Source of the DNA: CALJXB01 sp965225935
GTDB taxonomy: Bacteria > Pseudomonadota > Alphaproteobacteria > Kiloniellales > JAKSDN01
DNA: 64,000 nt
Direction of reading: 5' to 3'
Assembly (NCBI GenBank): GCA_965225935.1
Contig: CBDDCC010000001.1
Location: 174,105-238,104 of the forward strand
Shown here piece after piece: positions 35,006 through 44,135 of this stretch. Within the stretch, counting starts at the first letter, position 1, and each line of letters starts with the position of its first letter. The notes under the pieces are model-generated. The model did no database searches, was not told the origin of the DNA, and saw only the letters and a list, made by a program, of their open reading frames with translations. Made by a program: the position numbers and the translations under genes.

Positions 35006-38001
35006 GCGACCGTGACCAACCCTTTCGCCTAGCCGAGGGCGGCCTGATTGACCGCACCCGGCCGCTCGACTTCCACTTCGACGGGCGTGGCTACCGGGGC
35101 TACGAGGGCGACACCTTGGCCTCGGCTCTGCTGGCCAATGGCGTGCGCCTCGTCGGGCGCAGCTTCAAGTATCACCGGCCGCGCGGCATCTTCAGCGCGG
35201 GCGCCGAGGAGCCCAACGCCCTCGTCCGGCTTGGCCGCGGCGCGGCGGCGGCGCCGAACTTGCGGGCGACCCAAGTGCCCCTGGCCGATGGCCTGGATGC
35301 CTCGGCCCAGAACTGCTGGCCGATGCTGGGCTTCGACCTGGGCCGCGCGGCGAGCTGGTGCTCCGGCCTGCTGCCCGCCGGCTTCTACTACAAGACCCTC
35401 ATGGCGCCGGCCGGTCTCTGGCCGTTCTACGAAAGCCTGATCCGCCGGGCGGCGGGCCTCGGCCGCGCCCCCGAGGGCCGCGACCCCGACAGCTACGACG
35501 CATGCCATGCGCACTGCGACCTGCTGGTGGTGGGCGGCGGGCCGGCTGGCCTCATGGCCGCCCTGGCGGCGGCGAAGTGCGGTGCCCGGGTCATCCTGGC
35601 GGAGCAGGACACCCTGCTGGGCGGGTCGCTCTTGTGGAACGGTGCGCGGCTCGACGACGGGCCGGGACTCGATTGGGCTGCCGAGGCGGAGCTGGCGCTG
35701 GCGGAGCCGCCGAACGTGACGCTGCTGAAGCGGGCCTGCGCATTCGGCGTCTACGACGGCAACCTGGTGCTGATCGCCGAGCAGTGCACTGCTCCAAGTC
35801 TCGGGGCGCGCCAGCGTCTGTGGAAAGTCCGCGCGGAGAAAGTGCTGCTGGCGAGCGGGGCGGTCGAGCGGCCGCTGGTCTTTGCCGGCAACGACACGCC
35901 GGGCGTCATGCTGGCCTCGGCCGTGCGCACCTACGTCAAGCGCTACGCCGTGCTGCCAGGCCGGCGGCCGGCGATCTTCACCAACAACGAGAGCGGCTAC
36001 GTCACCGCGCTGGACCTTGCCGAAGCGGGTGCAGAGGTGATTGCCGTGATCGACGCGCGCCCGGTGCCGGGCCCGCTGGCGGAGGCTCTGCGGGAACGGG
36101 GCGTGCGCGTCTTGAACGGCCACGCCGTGCTGCGGGCCGGTGGCGGGCGCGCCCTCGCCTGGATCGACGTGGCGTCGCTCGGCGCCGACGGCAAGGCGGG
36201 CGAACGCGGCGAGCGGATCGGCTGCGATTTGCTCTGCGTCTCGGGCGGCTGGTCGCCTGCGGTGCACCTCTACTCTCAGCGGCGAGGGTCCCTGCGCTAC
36301 GACGAGGAACGCGCGGCCTTCCTGGCCGACGGCGAGGTTCCTGGCTTGGCGGTGGTCGGCGCCGCCAACGGCTGCTTGGACCTCGCCGCATGTCTTGCCG
36401 AAGGTGCTGAGGCCGGCCGGGCGGCGGCGCGTGCCACCGGCTTCAAGTCAAGGGCCCGGCCAGCTCTGCCGTCCGTCGAATCCGAGGAAGGGGGATCTCA
36501 CGGCCTCCGGCCCCTTTGGTCGGTGCGGGGTGAGGGGCCGCAGGGGGACAAGGCCTTCGTCGATTTGCAGAACGACGTGACGGTCTCGGACCTGGCTCTG
36601 GCCGTGCGGGAAGGCTACCGCTCGGTCGAGCACGTGAAGCGCTACACGACGGCGGGCATGGGCACCGACCAAGGAAAGACCGGCAACGTGAACGCCATCG
36701 GCATCCTCTCTGAGCTGACCGGTGCAACCATGAGCGAGGTGGGCGTCACCACCTTCCGGCCGCCCTACACGCCGGTCACCTTCGGCGCGCTCGCCGGGCG
36801 CCGGGTCGGCGAACGCGTCGAGCCGACCCGCCGCACGCCGTTCCACGCCTGCAGCGAGGCGGCCGGTGCGGTCTTCCTGACCTCGGGCGCCTGGCTCTAC
36901 CCCCGCTACTATCCGCGCGCGGGCGAGAGCATGGCCGAGGCCATCCGGCGCGAGGCCCGGAACGTGCGGCGGAACGTGGGCCTGGTCGACATGTCCACCC
37001 TCGGCAAGTTCGAGCTGACGGGGCCCGACGCCTGCCGCTTCTTGGAGAGGGTCTACGCCAACCCCATGGCGAGCCTGCCGGTTGGCCGGGCCCGCTACGG
37101 CCTGATGCTGCGCGAGGATGGTCTGCTGCTCGACGACGGCACGGTGAGCCGCCTGGGCGAGGAGCGCTACCTGATCACCGCGACCACGGCCAACACGGCG
37201 CGCGTCGCCCTGCATCTGGAGAAGCTGCTGCAAGTGCATTGGCCGGACCTCGACGTGGACCTGGTGCCGGTGACCGAGCAGTGGGCGAGCCTGGCCGTCG
37301 CCGGTCCGCGCGCCCGCGACCTGCTGCGCGCGCTGGAGCCCGACTTCGCCGTGGACAACGAGGCCTTTCCCTTCCTCGGCGTGCGCGAGGGGACGCTCGC
37401 CGGACTGCCGGTGCGGGTCTTCCGCATCAGCTACTCCGGCGAGCTGGGCTACGAGGTGAACCTGCCGCCCTCCCTGGCGCCGGCCTTATGGAACGCCGTC
37501 CTGCGGGCCGGTGCGCCGCTCGGCATCATGCCCTACGGTCTCGAGGCCCTCGATGTCCTGCGGATCGAGAAGGGGCACCTTTCGATCGGTACGGAGATCG
37601 ACGGACGCACCACCGCGGACGACCTGGGCCTGGGCGGTCTACTCGGGCGCAAGAAGACCTTTCTCGGCCAGGCGCTCATGTCGCGTCCGGCGCTCGCCGC
37701 CGCCGGCCGGCTGCAGCTCGTCGGCCTGGAGGCGGCGGACGGCAGGAGTCCGATCCCGCCCGGCACACAGATCGCCGAGCGGCCCTTCGCCGGCGCGGCC
37801 ATGCCGTCCCTCGGCCACGTGACCTCGGCTGTGGATAGTCCCAACCTGGGGCGGCCGATTGCGCTCGCCCTGGTCCGCGACGGCCGCGCCCGCCTGGGCG
37901 AAGTGCTGCTGGCCGTCTCGCCGCTCACGGAGTCCAGTACGGCGGTCCGGGTGACGGCGCCGGTCTTCTACGACCCCGAGGGCGCGCGGCTGCGGTGCTG
38001 A
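35002..38001 (+). CDS. soxA: Sarcosine oxidase alpha subunit-like
   Basis: A 999-aa subunit. Order: N-terminal Fer2_4-like fold (PLDFHFDGRGYRGYEGDTLASALLANG), NAD-binding Rossmann (DLLVVGGGPAGLMAALAAAKCGARV), second nucleotide-binding part (VLLASGAVERPLVFAGNDTPGV), and C-terminal GcvT-type folate domain (VDMSTLGKFELTGPDACRFLERV ... GELGYEVNLP). TTG 35002 overlaps the soxD stop, coupling translation. Length and order match SoxA. A polar linker (about 475-525) is longer than I would expect. No soxG (gamma) follows; the next gene is a convergent GntR regulator 12 bp away. Confidence 0.9.
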   Translation: MSDRDQPFRLAEGGLIDRTRPLDFHFDGRGYRGYEGDTLASALLANGVRLVGRSFKYHRPRGIFSAGAEEPNALVRLGRGAAAAPNLRATQVPLADGLDASAQNCWPMLGFDLGRAASWCSGLLPAGFYYKTLMAPAGLWPFYESLIRRAAGLGRAPEGRDPDSYDACHAHCDLLVVGGGPAGLMAALAAAKCGARVILAEQDTLLGGSLLWNGARLDDGPGLDWAAEAELALAEPPNVTLLKRACAFGVYDGNLVLIAEQCTAPSLGARQRLWKVRAEKVLLASGAVERPLVFAGNDTPGVMLASAVRTYVKRYAVLPGRRPAIFTNNESGYVTALDLAEAGAEVIAVIDARPVPGPLAEALRERGVRVLNGHAVLRAGGGRALAWIDVASLGADGKAGERGERIGCDLLCVSGGWSPAVHLYSQRRGSLRYDEERAAFLADGEVPGLAVVGAANGCLDLAACLAEGAEAGRAAARATGFKSRARPALPSVESEEGGSHGLRPLWSVRGEGPQGDKAFVDLQNDVTVSDLALAVREGYRSVEHVKRYTTAGMGTDQGKTGNVNAIGILSELTGATMSEVGVTTFRPPYTPVTFGALAGRRVGERVEPTRRTPFHACSEAAGAVFLTSGAWLYPRYYPRAGESMAEAIRREARNVRRNVGLVDMSTLGKFELTGPDACRFLERVYANPMASLPVGRARYGLMLREDGLLLDDGTVSRLGEERYLITATTANTARVALHLEKLLQVHWPDLDVDLVPVTEQWASLAVAGPRARDLLRALEPDFAVDNEAFPFLGVREGTLAGLPVRVFRISYSGELGYEVNLPPSLAPALWNAVLRAGAPLGIMPYGLEALDVLRIEKGHLSIGTEIDGRTTADDLGLGGLLGRKKTFLGQALMSRPALAAAGRLQLVGLEAADGRSPIPPGTQIAERPFAGAAMPSLGHVTSAVDSPNLGRPIALALVRDGRARLGEVLLAVSPLTESSTAVRVTAPVFYDPEGARLRC

Positions 38002-38013
38002 ATGGCGGGGCGA

Positions 38014-38706
38014 TCAGCCGCCGCCTTCGGCCAGGCGGTGGAAGTAGACCGTGCCCCAGCTCACGTCCTTCTCGATCAGGGCGCGCGCCTCGGACGCGTC
38101 GCGGGCGCGGATGGCATCGGCAATGCGGCCGTGCAGCCGACGCCAGTCGTCGGCCATTTCCACCTCGCGCACCACGGCGGCCAGGAAGGGACCGGTCTGG
38201 GCCCAGAGGCCTTCGATGATCGACACCAGGTCGGAGTTGCCGGCTGCGGTGTAGATGGTGAAGTGGAAGCTGTAGTTGCGCGAGACGTAGCCCGAGGTGT
38301 CGCCCGCCTCCACGTCCCGGTCCATCTGCCGGGCCAGATCCGCCAGGCGGTCGATCTGGCCTCCGGTCAGCACAAGGGTCGCCAGCTCGGTGGCGATACC
38401 TTCCAGGCTGGAGCGGATGAAGAAGAGATCGGAGACCCGCTTGGGCTCCAGCACGGGCACGGCGAAGGAGCGGTTGCCCGAGACCTCCAGCGCCCGCTCG
38501 GAGGCGAGACGCTTCAAGGCCTCGCGCACCGGCATGGCGCTGGTCCCCAGCCCGCTCGCCAGTTTGCGGATCGAGAGCTTGTCGCCCGGACGGTAAGCCC
38601 CGACGGTGAGGCCCCAGCGCAGCCGCTGGTAGACCTGCTCGTTCAGGGGATCGCGGATGCTCGGCCGGCGCTCGGGCGCGCCCTGGTCCAGGTCTAGGCT
38701 GCTCAT
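38014..38706 (-). CDS. GntR-family (FadR/FCD) transcriptional regulator 2
   Basis: A 230-aa regulator paralogous to GntR1: winged HTH (VYQRLRWGLTVGAYRPGDKLSIRKLASGLGTSAMPVREALKRL) and FCD domain (RNYSFHFTIYTAAGNSDLV, LHGRIADAIRARDASEARALI). ATG 38706; the frame continues far upstream, antisense to the demethylase gene, but that is a shadow. A 12-bp palindrome CTGTGATCACAG lies 30 bp upstream of its start, indicating autoregulation together with control of the divergent demethylase gene. Confidence 0.9.
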   Translation of the reverse strand: MSSLDLDQGAPERRPSIRDPLNEQVYQRLRWGLTVGAYRPGDKLSIRKLASGLGTSAMPVREALKRLASERALEVSGNRSFAVPVLEPKRVSDLFFIRSSLEGIATELATLVLTGGQIDRLADLARQMDRDVEAGDTSGYVSRNYSFHFTIYTAAGNSDLVSIIEGLWAQTGPFLAAVVREVEMADDWRRLHGRIADAIRARDASEARALIEKDVSWGTVYFHRLAEGGG

Positions 38707-38735
38707 GTTCCCTACGCCGCGCCAGATGGGCGGAT

Positions 38736-38747
38736 CTGTGATCACAG
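38736..38747. promoter_or_regulatory. CTGTGATCACAG operator, site 5
   Basis: The longest perfect copy (12 bp) of the cluster palindrome, between the divergent GntR2 and TMADH/DgcA-like genes. It best defines the operator consensus. Confidence 0.75.
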
Positions 38748-38892
38748 TTCTAGACAAACAAACACGGTTGGGGAATGGTTTTGCGAGCAGGTCCATGAGG
38801 GCGCTGCGGAGATACAGTGAGGCGCGCAGCCGCGGGCGGCCTTCGATTTTGGAGTTTGATCGGCCCGCTCGGACGCGGGGCAGGAGAGCGAC

Positions 38893-40974
38893 ATGAGCCG
38901 AAACCCGCGCTACGACCTTCTCTTCGAGCCGCTGCGGATCGGGCCAGTCACCGCCAAGAACCGTTTCTACCAAGTGCCCCACGCCAGCGGCACCGGCTGC
39001 GGCATGCCCCAGACCCGCGCCGGCTTGCGCGAGGTGAGGGCCGAGGGCGGCTGGGGCGTGGTCTGCACGGGCTACTGCTCGATCCACCCCACCTCCGACG
39101 ACCTGCCGCTGCCTTACTGCAGCCTCTGGGACGAGGCCGACGTGAAGGCCCAGAGCGTCATGGTCGAGGCGGTGCACCGGCACGGGGCTCTGGCCGGCGT
39201 CGAGCTGTGGCACGGCGGCGCCATGGTCGGCAACCGCATGAGCCGGGAGGTGCCGCTTTCGCCCTCGGGCCACTGGGGCGGGATCTGGGACGACTATCCG
39301 ACCCAGTCGCGCGCGGCCGACAAGACCGACATCGCGGAGCTGCGCCGCTGGCACCGGGAGGCGGCTCTGCGCGCCCGGCGGGCCGAATTCGACATCGTCT
39401 ATATCTATGCCGGCATGGGCTATCTGCCGTTCCAGTTCCTGCTGCGGCGGTGCAACCGGCGCGGCGACGAGTACGGGGGCAGCTTCGAGAACCGGGCGCG
39501 CCTCCTGAATGAGCTGATCGAGGACACCAAGGAGGCGGTAGGCGAGCGCTGCGCCGTTGCCGTGCGGCTGTCCGCCGAGGAGCTGCTGGGCGAGCAGGGC
39601 TTCCGCGGCGAGGTCGAGGGCCGGGAGCTGTTCGAGCACCTGGGCGAGCTGCCCGACCTCTGGGACGTGAAGATGGGCTTCGTCAACGACAGCCTCTCCT
39701 CGCGCTTCTCCGAGGAGGCCTTCCAGGAAGATCACGTGCGCTACGTCAAGGCGCTGACCTCCAAGCCCGTGGTCGGCGTCGGCCGCTTCACCTCGCCCGA
39801 CACCATGGTGCGCCAGATCCGCCAGGGGGTGCTCGATCTGATCGGCGCGGCGCGGCCCTCGATCGCCGATCCCTTCCTGCCGATGAAGATCGACGAGGGT
39901 CGCGAGGACGAGATCCGCGAGTGCATCGGCTGCAACGTCTGCATCGCCAGCTACGGCCAGGGCGTGCCGATCCGCTGCACTCAGAACCCCTCCATGGGCG
40001 AGGAGTGGCGCAAGGGCTGGCATCCCGAACGCATGGCGCCCAAGGGCTCCGACGACAGGGTGCTGGTGGTGGGCGGCGGGCCGGCAGGCCTGGAGTGCGC
40101 CATGTCTCTCGGTCGGCGGGGCTACGAGGTCACCCTGGCCGAGGCGGAACGGGCGCTGGGCGGACGGGTCGGGCGGGAGGCGGCCCTGCCGGGCCTGGCG
40201 GCCTGGGCCCGGGTGCGCGACTACCGGGTGGGCCAGCTCGAGCGCCTGCCCAACGTGGCGGTCTATCTGGAGAGCGCGCTCACGGCCGGGGACGTGCTGG
40301 ACTTCGGCGCGGCGCGGGTGGTGCTGGCGACCGGCGCGGCCTGGACGCCTCAGTGGTACCATCCGCCGACCGGCCTGCCGGTCGCGCCGCCCGAGACGGC
40401 CGGGCCGGTCTTCACACCCGACGACGTCTTTGCCGGTGCCGAACTGCCCGACCCGCTGCTGCTGTTCGACTTCGACCCCTACTACCTGGGGGGCGTGCTG
40501 GCCGAGCACCTGCAGCGGCAGGGCCGGCGGGTCCATCTGGCCACGCCCTACCCTGGCCCGTCGCCTTGGGCCGCCCACACCAACGAGCAGTCCTTCGTCC
40601 AGGCGCGGCTGCGCAGCCTCGGCGTCGAGCTGCATACGGAACGCACGCTCACCGCCTTCGAGGGCGGACGGGCGCGGCTCGACTGCGTCCACGGCGGGGC
40701 CCCGCAAGAGATCGACTGCGCCGGCCTGCTGGTCGTTGGCAGCCGCATAGCGCGCGACGATCTTTGTCACGAGCTGCGCGCCCGCGCGGATGCCTGGCCG
40801 GACCACGGCGTGAAGTCGGTCGACCGCATCGGTGACTGCCTGATGCCGGGCGCCATCGTGCACGCGGTCTACGGTGGGCGCGGCTACGCCGAGGAGCTGG
40901 ACCGGCCGCCCCACGGGGTGAACGCCGAGCGGCGCGAATTCGGCAGCCGCGAGTTCGCCGCCGTCGCCATATAG
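38893..40974 (+). CDS. TMADH/DgcA-like FMN, 4Fe-4S, FAD-type N-demethylase
   Basis: A 693-aa enzyme: OYE-type TIM barrel (RYDLLFEPLRIGPVTAKNRFYQVPHASG, GVELWHGGAMVG), 4Fe-4S motif CIGCNVC-X11-C around residue 350, and a nucleotide-binding C-terminal half (VLVVGGGPAGLECAMSLGRRG). Related to trimethylamine/dimethylamine dehydrogenases, DgcA and StcD. From memory, TMADH has a flavin-linking Cys just after QVPH; here it is Ala (QVPHASG), so FMN is probably non-covalent, as in dimethylglycine demethylases. SD CAGGAGAG is 6 nt before ATG. It starts an operon that runs through GST, rhodanese, AhpD-like and GNAT genes, under operator site 5. Confidence 0.88.
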   Translation: MSRNPRYDLLFEPLRIGPVTAKNRFYQVPHASGTGCGMPQTRAGLREVRAEGGWGVVCTGYCSIHPTSDDLPLPYCSLWDEADVKAQSVMVEAVHRHGALAGVELWHGGAMVGNRMSREVPLSPSGHWGGIWDDYPTQSRAADKTDIAELRRWHREAALRARRAEFDIVYIYAGMGYLPFQFLLRRCNRRGDEYGGSFENRARLLNELIEDTKEAVGERCAVAVRLSAEELLGEQGFRGEVEGRELFEHLGELPDLWDVKMGFVNDSLSSRFSEEAFQEDHVRYVKALTSKPVVGVGRFTSPDTMVRQIRQGVLDLIGAARPSIADPFLPMKIDEGREDEIRECIGCNVCIASYGQGVPIRCTQNPSMGEEWRKGWHPERMAPKGSDDRVLVVGGGPAGLECAMSLGRRGYEVTLAEAERALGGRVGREAALPGLAAWARVRDYRVGQLERLPNVAVYLESALTAGDVLDFGAARVVLATGAAWTPQWYHPPTGLPVAPPETAGPVFTPDDVFAGAELPDPLLLFDFDPYYLGGVLAEHLQRQGRRVHLATPYPGPSPWAAHTNEQSFVQARLRSLGVELHTERTLTAFEGGRARLDCVHGGAPQEIDCAGLLVVGSRIARDDLCHELRARADAWPDHGVKSVDRIGDCLMPGAIVHAVYGGRGYAEELDRPPHGVNAERREFGSREFAAVAI

Positions 40975-40986
40975 GCGGAGTGTCCC

Positions 40987-41643
40987 ATGTACCGTCTCTT
41001 CACCGCGCGCAACAGCTACGCCATGAGCAGCCAGGCGGTGCTGGAGGAGATCGGCGCCGACTACGAGCTCAAGTGGGTGGAGCTCTTCAGCGACACGCCG
41101 GACCCGGACTTCCTCGCCGCCAGCCCCCACGCCCGGGTGCCGGCCCTCGTCGACGAGACGGGCACGGTCTGCGAGACCGGGGCGATTGCCCTCTACCTCG
41201 CTGAGCGGCACCCCGAGGCGGAGCTCCAGATCCCGCCGGACGATCCGCGCCGCGCCCGCTTCCTGCAGTGGCTGTTCTACCTCTCCAGCACCCTGCAGCC
41301 CGACGTCATCATCCAGTTCCATCCGGAGCTGACCTTCGGCGACGAGGAACGCCAATCTGCTCTGCTGGCGGCCTCCATGGCGCGCCTGGCGCGGCTGCTG
41401 AAGACCCTGGACGAGGCGCTCGATCCCGGGCCCTATTTCTTCGGCGATCAGCTCACGATCGTTGATCTCTGTCTGGTTGCCCAGGCGGTCTGGCCGGAAA
41501 TCTATCCCGGCTCGATCGGCGACTACCCGAACCTACGGCGCCTGGTGGAGCGCGTGAGCGCGCGCCCGGCCGTCCAGCGGGTCCTGGCGCAGCACGGCGC
41601 CGACGGCTTCCCCGACCAAGGACGAAGGGGCAGGGCCTCATGA
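40987..41643 (+). CDS. Glutathione S-transferase family protein
   Basis: A 218-aa GST: thioredoxin-like N-domain (RNSYAMSSQAVLEEIGADYELKWVEL, VPALVDETG with cis-Pro, ETGAIALYLAERHP) and helical C-domain (YFFGDQLTIVDLCLVAQAVW with the N-capping Asp). Starts 12 bp after the demethylase; its stop overlaps the rhodanese start. It may conjugate formaldehyde or a sulfur intermediate, or act as an isomerase in the pathway; this is inference from context. Confidence 0.87.
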   Translation: MYRLFTARNSYAMSSQAVLEEIGADYELKWVELFSDTPDPDFLAASPHARVPALVDETGTVCETGAIALYLAERHPEAELQIPPDDPRRARFLQWLFYLSSTLQPDVIIQFHPELTFGDEERQSALLAASMARLARLLKTLDEALDPGPYFFGDQLTIVDLCLVAQAVWPEIYPGSIGDYPNLRRLVERVSARPAVQRVLAQHGADGFPDQGRRGRAS

Positions 41644-42941
41644 CGGCGGCAACGATCAAACCCGAGGCGCTTCACCCCCAGCTCACCGACGGCGGCGAGA
41701 TCGCCGTGCTGGACGTGCGGGACAACGAGGCTTACGTCCAGGGTCACCTGCTGCTGGCGGTGAACACGCCCCTGGCGAGCCTGGAGGCCAAGGCGCGCAC
41801 CTACGTGCCGCGCCCCTCGGCCCGGGTGGTGCTCTGTGACGGCAACGACGGATTGGCCGAGACGGCGGCGCAACGCTTGCGCGCGGCCGGATACGGCGAC
41901 TTGCGAATCCTCGAGGGCGGTGTTGGGGCCTGGGCGGCGGCCGGCCGCGAGCTCTTCGAGACCAACTACGCGCTTGCCAACTGCTTCGGCCTCCACGTGC
42001 AGGCGCGCTACGGCACGCCCCGCATCGACGGCGCCGAGTTGGCACGCCGCCGGGAGTCGGGCGAGCCCCTGGTGATCGTCGACAGCCGGCCGTTCGGCGA
42101 GTACCACGACGCGACGGTGCCGGGCGCTTTCAATCTGCCGGCGGCGGAGCTGATCCGGCGCATCCATCCCCTGCTGACCGAGACGGACACGACCGTCGTG
42201 GTCCACTGCGGCGGCAAGACCCGGGGCATCCTCGGCTGCCAGTCCCTCATAAACGCGGGACTCCGGAACCCGGTCTTTTCCCTCGACGAGGGCACCATGG
42301 ATTGGGTGCTGGCCGGCGGCGCGCTGGAACGGGGCGCGGACCGCGTCGCCGGGCCGGCGCCCGAAAGCGGCAAGGCCGAGGGACAGAAAATGGCGGCGCG
42401 CATCGCCGAACGCTTCGGCGTGGGGCGGCTCACGTCCGGCGAGCTCGACGCCTGGCGCAGCGAGGCCGACCGGCGCACCCTCTATCTGATCGACGTGCGC
42501 AGCCGCGAGGAGTTCGAGGCTGGGCACCTGCCGGACGCGCGCTGGGTGCCCGGCGGCCAGCTGGCGGGCTGCATCGAGGACTACATCGCGACCCGCAACG
42601 CCCGGCTCTGCCTAGTGGACGACGACGAGGCACGCGCAGTGCTGACGGCGAGCTGGATGCTCCAGGCCGGCTGGCCGGAGGTGGCGGTGCTGATGGGCGG
42701 CCTCGCGGGGCATGCGCTGGCGACGGGGCCGGATGCCTTCATGGCGGCGGAAACGGCGGATGAGGAGCCGGAGACCGCTGGGCAGAGCGAAGGCGAGGAG
42801 GACCCGGCGGCCGTCGCCGCCTCCTACCGCCGCACCATCGCGTGGCGCGAGGGGCTGCTGGAGCAGTTCGGGCGGGACGGGACCGTGAGATTCGGTGTCG
42901 AGACGAAGGAACCGAAGGAAGAGGAGGGTGGCGGGCAATGA
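41640..42941 (+). CDS. Triple-domain rhodanese-related sulfurtransferase
   Basis: A 433-aa protein with three rhodanese-like modules: 1 (about 10-105, active loop VLCDGNDG with Cys), 2 (about 128-235, loop VVHCGGKTRG with Cys), 3 (about 262-365, IDVRSREEFEAGHLPDARWVPGG), in which the loop position reads LCLVDDDEARA and lacks a normal Cys loop. C-terminal acidic tail. ATGA overlap with GST and with the AhpD-like gene. A multi-rhodanese in an N-demethylation operon suggests that the substrate also contains sulfur. Confidence 0.85.
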   Translation: MTAATIKPEALHPQLTDGGEIAVLDVRDNEAYVQGHLLLAVNTPLASLEAKARTYVPRPSARVVLCDGNDGLAETAAQRLRAAGYGDLRILEGGVGAWAAAGRELFETNYALANCFGLHVQARYGTPRIDGAELARRRESGEPLVIVDSRPFGEYHDATVPGAFNLPAAELIRRIHPLLTETDTTVVVHCGGKTRGILGCQSLINAGLRNPVFSLDEGTMDWVLAGGALERGADRVAGPAPESGKAEGQKMAARIAERFGVGRLTSGELDAWRSEADRRTLYLIDVRSREEFEAGHLPDARWVPGGQLAGCIEDYIATRNARLCLVDDDEARAVLTASWMLQAGWPEVAVLMGGLAGHALATGPDAFMAAETADEEPETAGQSEGEEDPAAVAASYRRTIAWREGLLEQFGRDGTVRFGVETKEPKEEEGGGQ

Positions 42942-43516
42942 GCGCCTGGATCGAGATGATCGACGAGGACGAGGCGCCGGAGGCGCTGGAGCCTTACTAC
43001 GAGATGGCACGCAGCCCCGCGGGCACGGTGGACAACGTGATGAAGATCCACAGCCTGCGCCCCCATACCCTGGAAGGCCACGTGGTGCTCTACCGCAGCG
43101 TCCTCCACAACCCGAACAACCGGCTGCCGGACTGGCTCCTGGAGACCATTGCTTCCTACACCAGCATCTTGAACGGCTGCGCCTACAGCCTGACCAACCA
43201 TTTCGCCAACGCCCGGCACCTGATCGGCGACGAGGCGCGGGCCGACGCCATCCTGGCCGCGCTCCGGGAGGACGCGCCAGAGCGCGTCTTCGAGGGCCGG
43301 GAGCTCGCCATGCTGCGCTACGCCCGCAAGCTCACCCTCGCGCCCCAGGACATGTGCGAGGACGACGTGGCGGCCATGCGCGCAGCCGGCGCCGACGACG
43401 GCGAGATCCTGGAGGTCAACCAGGTCTGCTGCTACTTCAATTACGCGAACCGCCTCCTGAACGGGCTCGGCGTCACCCTCGAAGGGGACACCATCGGCTA
43501 CTACGGCCACGATTGA
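42938..43516 (+). CDS. AhpD-like / carboxymuconolactone-decarboxylase-fold protein with altered active site
   Basis: A 192-aa peroxidase-related (AhpD-like) all-helical protein. The family active site is usually NxCxYCxxxH-like; here TSILNGCAYSLTNHF keeps the first Cys and the His but replaces the second Cys by Ser. Start ATG 42938 overlaps the rhodanese stop. A thiol-disulfide peroxidase role is therefore doubtful; a CMD-like or ligand-binding role in the pathway is possible. Confidence 0.83.
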   Translation: MSAWIEMIDEDEAPEALEPYYEMARSPAGTVDNVMKIHSLRPHTLEGHVVLYRSVLHNPNNRLPDWLLETIASYTSILNGCAYSLTNHFANARHLIGDEARADAILAALREDAPERVFEGRELAMLRYARKLTLAPQDMCEDDVAAMRAAGADDGEILEVNQVCCYFNYANRLLNGLGVTLEGDTIGYYGHD

Positions 43517-43539
43517 GCATCGGCGGAAGCGGGGAACCC

Positions 43540-44079
43540 GTGGAGATCCGCGAAGCGTCGGCGCGCGACCTGCCGGCTCTCTCGGCCCTGGCGCGGCAGA
43601 CCTATGCCGGCGCCTTCGGCGGCTCCATGAGCGCGGCCGATCTCGCCCACCACATGGCGGCAAGCCTGTCGGTCGAACGTCTGGCGGCGGAGCTGGAGCA
43701 GGACACGATCCTGCTGGCGCTGGCCCAGGGCGAGCTGATCGGGTTCCTCCAGTTCGGTCCGCCGGACCCGGCTCTGAGCGAGGACTTGCCCGGCTGCGAT
43801 CTCGATGGCGCAAGGGAACTCCGGCGTCTTTATGTGCGGGAACCATGTCGCAGCAAGGGGGTTGGCACGCGCCTCATGGAGGCGGCGCTGGCGCACACGG
43901 ATCTGGCTACCTCCCTGCGCCTCTACCTCGATGTCTGGGAGAAGAACGAGGGCGCCATCCGCTTCTACGAGCGCTACGGATTTGCCGTCGTCGGCCGGCG
44001 CCGCTTCCAGGTTGCCTCGGGCGCCGAGACCGACTTCGACCTCCTCATGGTGCGGGAGTTGGGCGCGGATAGGGCTTGA
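43540..44079 (+). CDS. GNAT-family N-acetyltransferase
   Basis: A 179-aa GNAT domain: VEIREASARDLPALSALARQTY N-terminus, acetyl-CoA loop LYVREPCRSKGVGTRLMEAAL (R-x-x-G-x-G form), and LYLDVWEKNEGAIRFYERYGFAVVGR. GTG 43540 with a nearby GGGGA is preferred; TTG 43513, overlapping the previous stop, is an alternative. Last of the demethylase operon. It may acetylate an amine product or give resistance to one. Confidence 0.82.
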   Translation: MEIREASARDLPALSALARQTYAGAFGGSMSAADLAHHMAASLSVERLAAELEQDTILLALAQGELIGFLQFGPPDPALSEDLPGCDLDGARELRRLYVREPCRSKGVGTRLMEAALAHTDLATSLRLYLDVWEKNEGAIRFYERYGFAVVGRRRFQVASGAETDFDLLMVRELGADRA

Positions 44080-44135
44080 TCCTATGGCAAGGAGGCGGGG
44101 AAGATGAGGGACGGCGAGACAGAACGGCGTGAGAC

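Noticed and set aside
38707..41355. Upstream extension of the GntR2 frame (total 1113 aa)
   Set aside because: The extension is antisense to the TMADH/DgcA-like gene and crosses the 12-bp operator; GntR2 homology begins at ATG 38706.
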